From: Marinobacter sediminicola
Lineage (GTDB): Bacteria; Pseudomonadota; Gammaproteobacteria; Pseudomonadales; Oleiphilaceae
DNA: 64,000 bases
Assembly: GCF_031157525.1 (NCBI RefSeq)
Contig: NZ_JAVIXR010000004.1
Coordinates: forward strand, 248,001 to 312,000
Direction: 5' to 3'
Positions 63,171-64,000 of the stretch are shown piece after piece. The position numbers and the translations under genes are program-made. The notes under the pieces were generated by a model. That model had not been told where the DNA came from, ran no database searches, and worked only from the letters and a program-made list of their open reading frames with translations. Position 1 is the first letter of the stretch, and every line of letters begins with the position of its first letter.

Positions 63171-64000
63171 TGTCGCCTAACCCTGCTAAGAAGCACAACG
63201 CTCATTTGAATGTTGGTCCGCCCTTGTGGTTGCTGGCTGAACTTACCTATCGCTGCCCCCTGCAATGCCCATACTGCTCCAACCCACTTGATTTCGCACA
63301 GACAGAAAAGGAACTTACCACCGACGAATGGATTCGGGTATTGCGGCAGGGGCGTGAGATGGGCGCTGCGCAGCTAGGCTTCTCTGGTGGTGAACCCTTG
63401 GTGCGCACAGATCTGGAAGAGTTGATTGGAGAGGCTCGATCGTTGGGCTATTACACCAACCTCATCACCTCTGGCCTTGGCCTCACAGAAGCCAAAGTGA
63501 ACGCGTTTGCCCAGGCAGGTCTGGATCATATACAGGTGAGCTTTCAGGCATCAGACCCGGAACTGAACAACGCCATAGCGGGCTCACGCAAAGCCTTTGA
63601 CCAGAAGTTGAAAATGGCGACTGCGATCAAGCAGGCGGGATACCCCATGGTGCTGAACTTTGTCATTCATCGCCACAACATTCATCAAATGAAAGACATC
63701 ATGGCGCTGTGCAAAGGCCTGGATGCAGATTTTGTAGAGTTGGCGACCTGTCAGTATTACGGTTGGGCGCTTGAAAACCGTGAAGGGCTAATGCCGTCCA
63801 AAGCCCAGCTGGTAAAAGCCGAGCATGAAGTAAACGATTACCGTGCAGAGCTTGAAGCATCGGGTTCTGCCATGAAGTTGATTTTCGTAACGCCGGATTA
63901 CTACGAGGAACGCCCGAAGGCCTGCATGAATGGCTGGGGAAGCCTTTTTCTGACAGTGGCCCCGGATGGCACGGCGTTACCCTGCCACAGTGCACGACTA
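63167..64000 (+). CDS. pqqE: PqqA peptide cyclase PqqE (5' part, runs off window)
   Basis: 278 codons are visible. The radical SAM cluster motif is CPLQCPYC (CX3CX2C) after LLAELTYR, followed by [17 protein letters not shown], and the SPASM-type cysteine region begins near [20 protein letters not shown] with LPCHSARL at the edge. It joins Glu and Tyr of PqqA. ATG at 63167 overlaps the pqqD stop (ATGA) with TTGGAGG upstream; a second ATG follows at once. Confidence 0.96.
   Translation, partial: MMSPNPAKKHNAHLNVGPPLWLLAELTYRCPLQCPYCSNPLDFAQTEKELTTDEWIRVLRQGREMGAAQLGFSGGEPLVRTDLEELIGEARSLGYYTNLITSGLGLTEAKVNAFAQAGLDHIQVSFQASDPELNNAIAGSRKAFDQKLKMATAIKQAGYPMVLNFVIHRHNIHQMKDIMALCKGLDADFVELATCQYYGWALENREGLMPSKAQLVKAEHEVNDYRAELEASGSAMKLIFVTPDYYEERPKACMNGWGSLFLTVAPDGTALPCHSARL

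Overview
The window looks like chromosomal DNA of a marine, halotolerant gammaproteobacterium, most likely Marinobacter or a close relative. This is inferred from gene content: an ectoine hydroxylase, an SstT symporter, TRAP and tripartite tricarboxylate transporters, a CLCA_X-type protein, and a Pseudomonas-like PQQ/ethanol-oxidation region. I saw no rRNA, CRISPR array, insertion sequence, prophage or replication origin. Nearly all of the DNA is protein coding.

Layout. 1-632: the 5' part of a thiamine-binding protein gene (thiB, minus strand) behind a TPP riboswitch. 689-4467: a metallophosphoesterase/SMC-like ATPase pair of the SbcD/SbcC (YhaO/YhaN) type. 4581-4793: tRNA-Gly(GCC) and tRNA-Cys(GCA). 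4891-7584: a YqaA-like membrane protein and a multi-PAS/GAF sensor whose GGDEF-EAL output has collapsed to its two ends. 7728-16408: a stress-related block with a PfpI/DJ-1 protein, catalase HPII, ChaB, ectoine hydroxylase, a K+ channel-like protein, PspA with YiaAB, an XRE regulator and a CLCA_X protein. 16848-17855: an orphan lipoprotein.

17953-25825: a TctCBA carrier divergent from an SDR, a ketoglutarate-semialdehyde-type dehydrogenase, an RraA-like protein and a DMT exporter, which together suggest sugar-acid or related organic-acid catabolism. 25943-31809: a GntR regulator and an unusual trio (D-aminoacylase-like amidohydrolase, 3-ketosteroid-dehydrogenase-like flavoprotein, acetolactate-synthase-like ThDP enzyme). 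31923-35425: an AraC regulator divergent from a Baeyer-Villiger-type monooxygenase and an alpha/beta hydrolase. 35432-42126: DUF302, a TRAP transporter, an HMG-CoA-lyase-like enzyme, a CaiB-type CoA-transferase and a LysR regulator, plausibly a route for a branched dicarboxylate. 42291-44498: SstT and a ROK kinase.

44527-64000 is a PQQ/ethanol region: a TonB receptor resembling E. coli PqqU/YncD, a porin, NosP-NahK, an ErdR-type response regulator, a PQQ-associated rhodanese, a second LuxR regulator with a non-canonical receiver, a pentapeptide-repeat protein, a Ca-type quinoprotein alcohol dehydrogenase (ExaA), divergent cytochrome c550 (PedF) with a SoxYZ-like carrier and a metallo-hydrolase, aldehyde dehydrogenase ExaC, then pqqABCD and most of pqqE, cut by the window end. 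Together these encode periplasmic alcohol oxidation to aldehyde, electron transfer to cytochrome c, aldehyde oxidation, cofactor synthesis, possible cofactor salvage and dedicated regulation.
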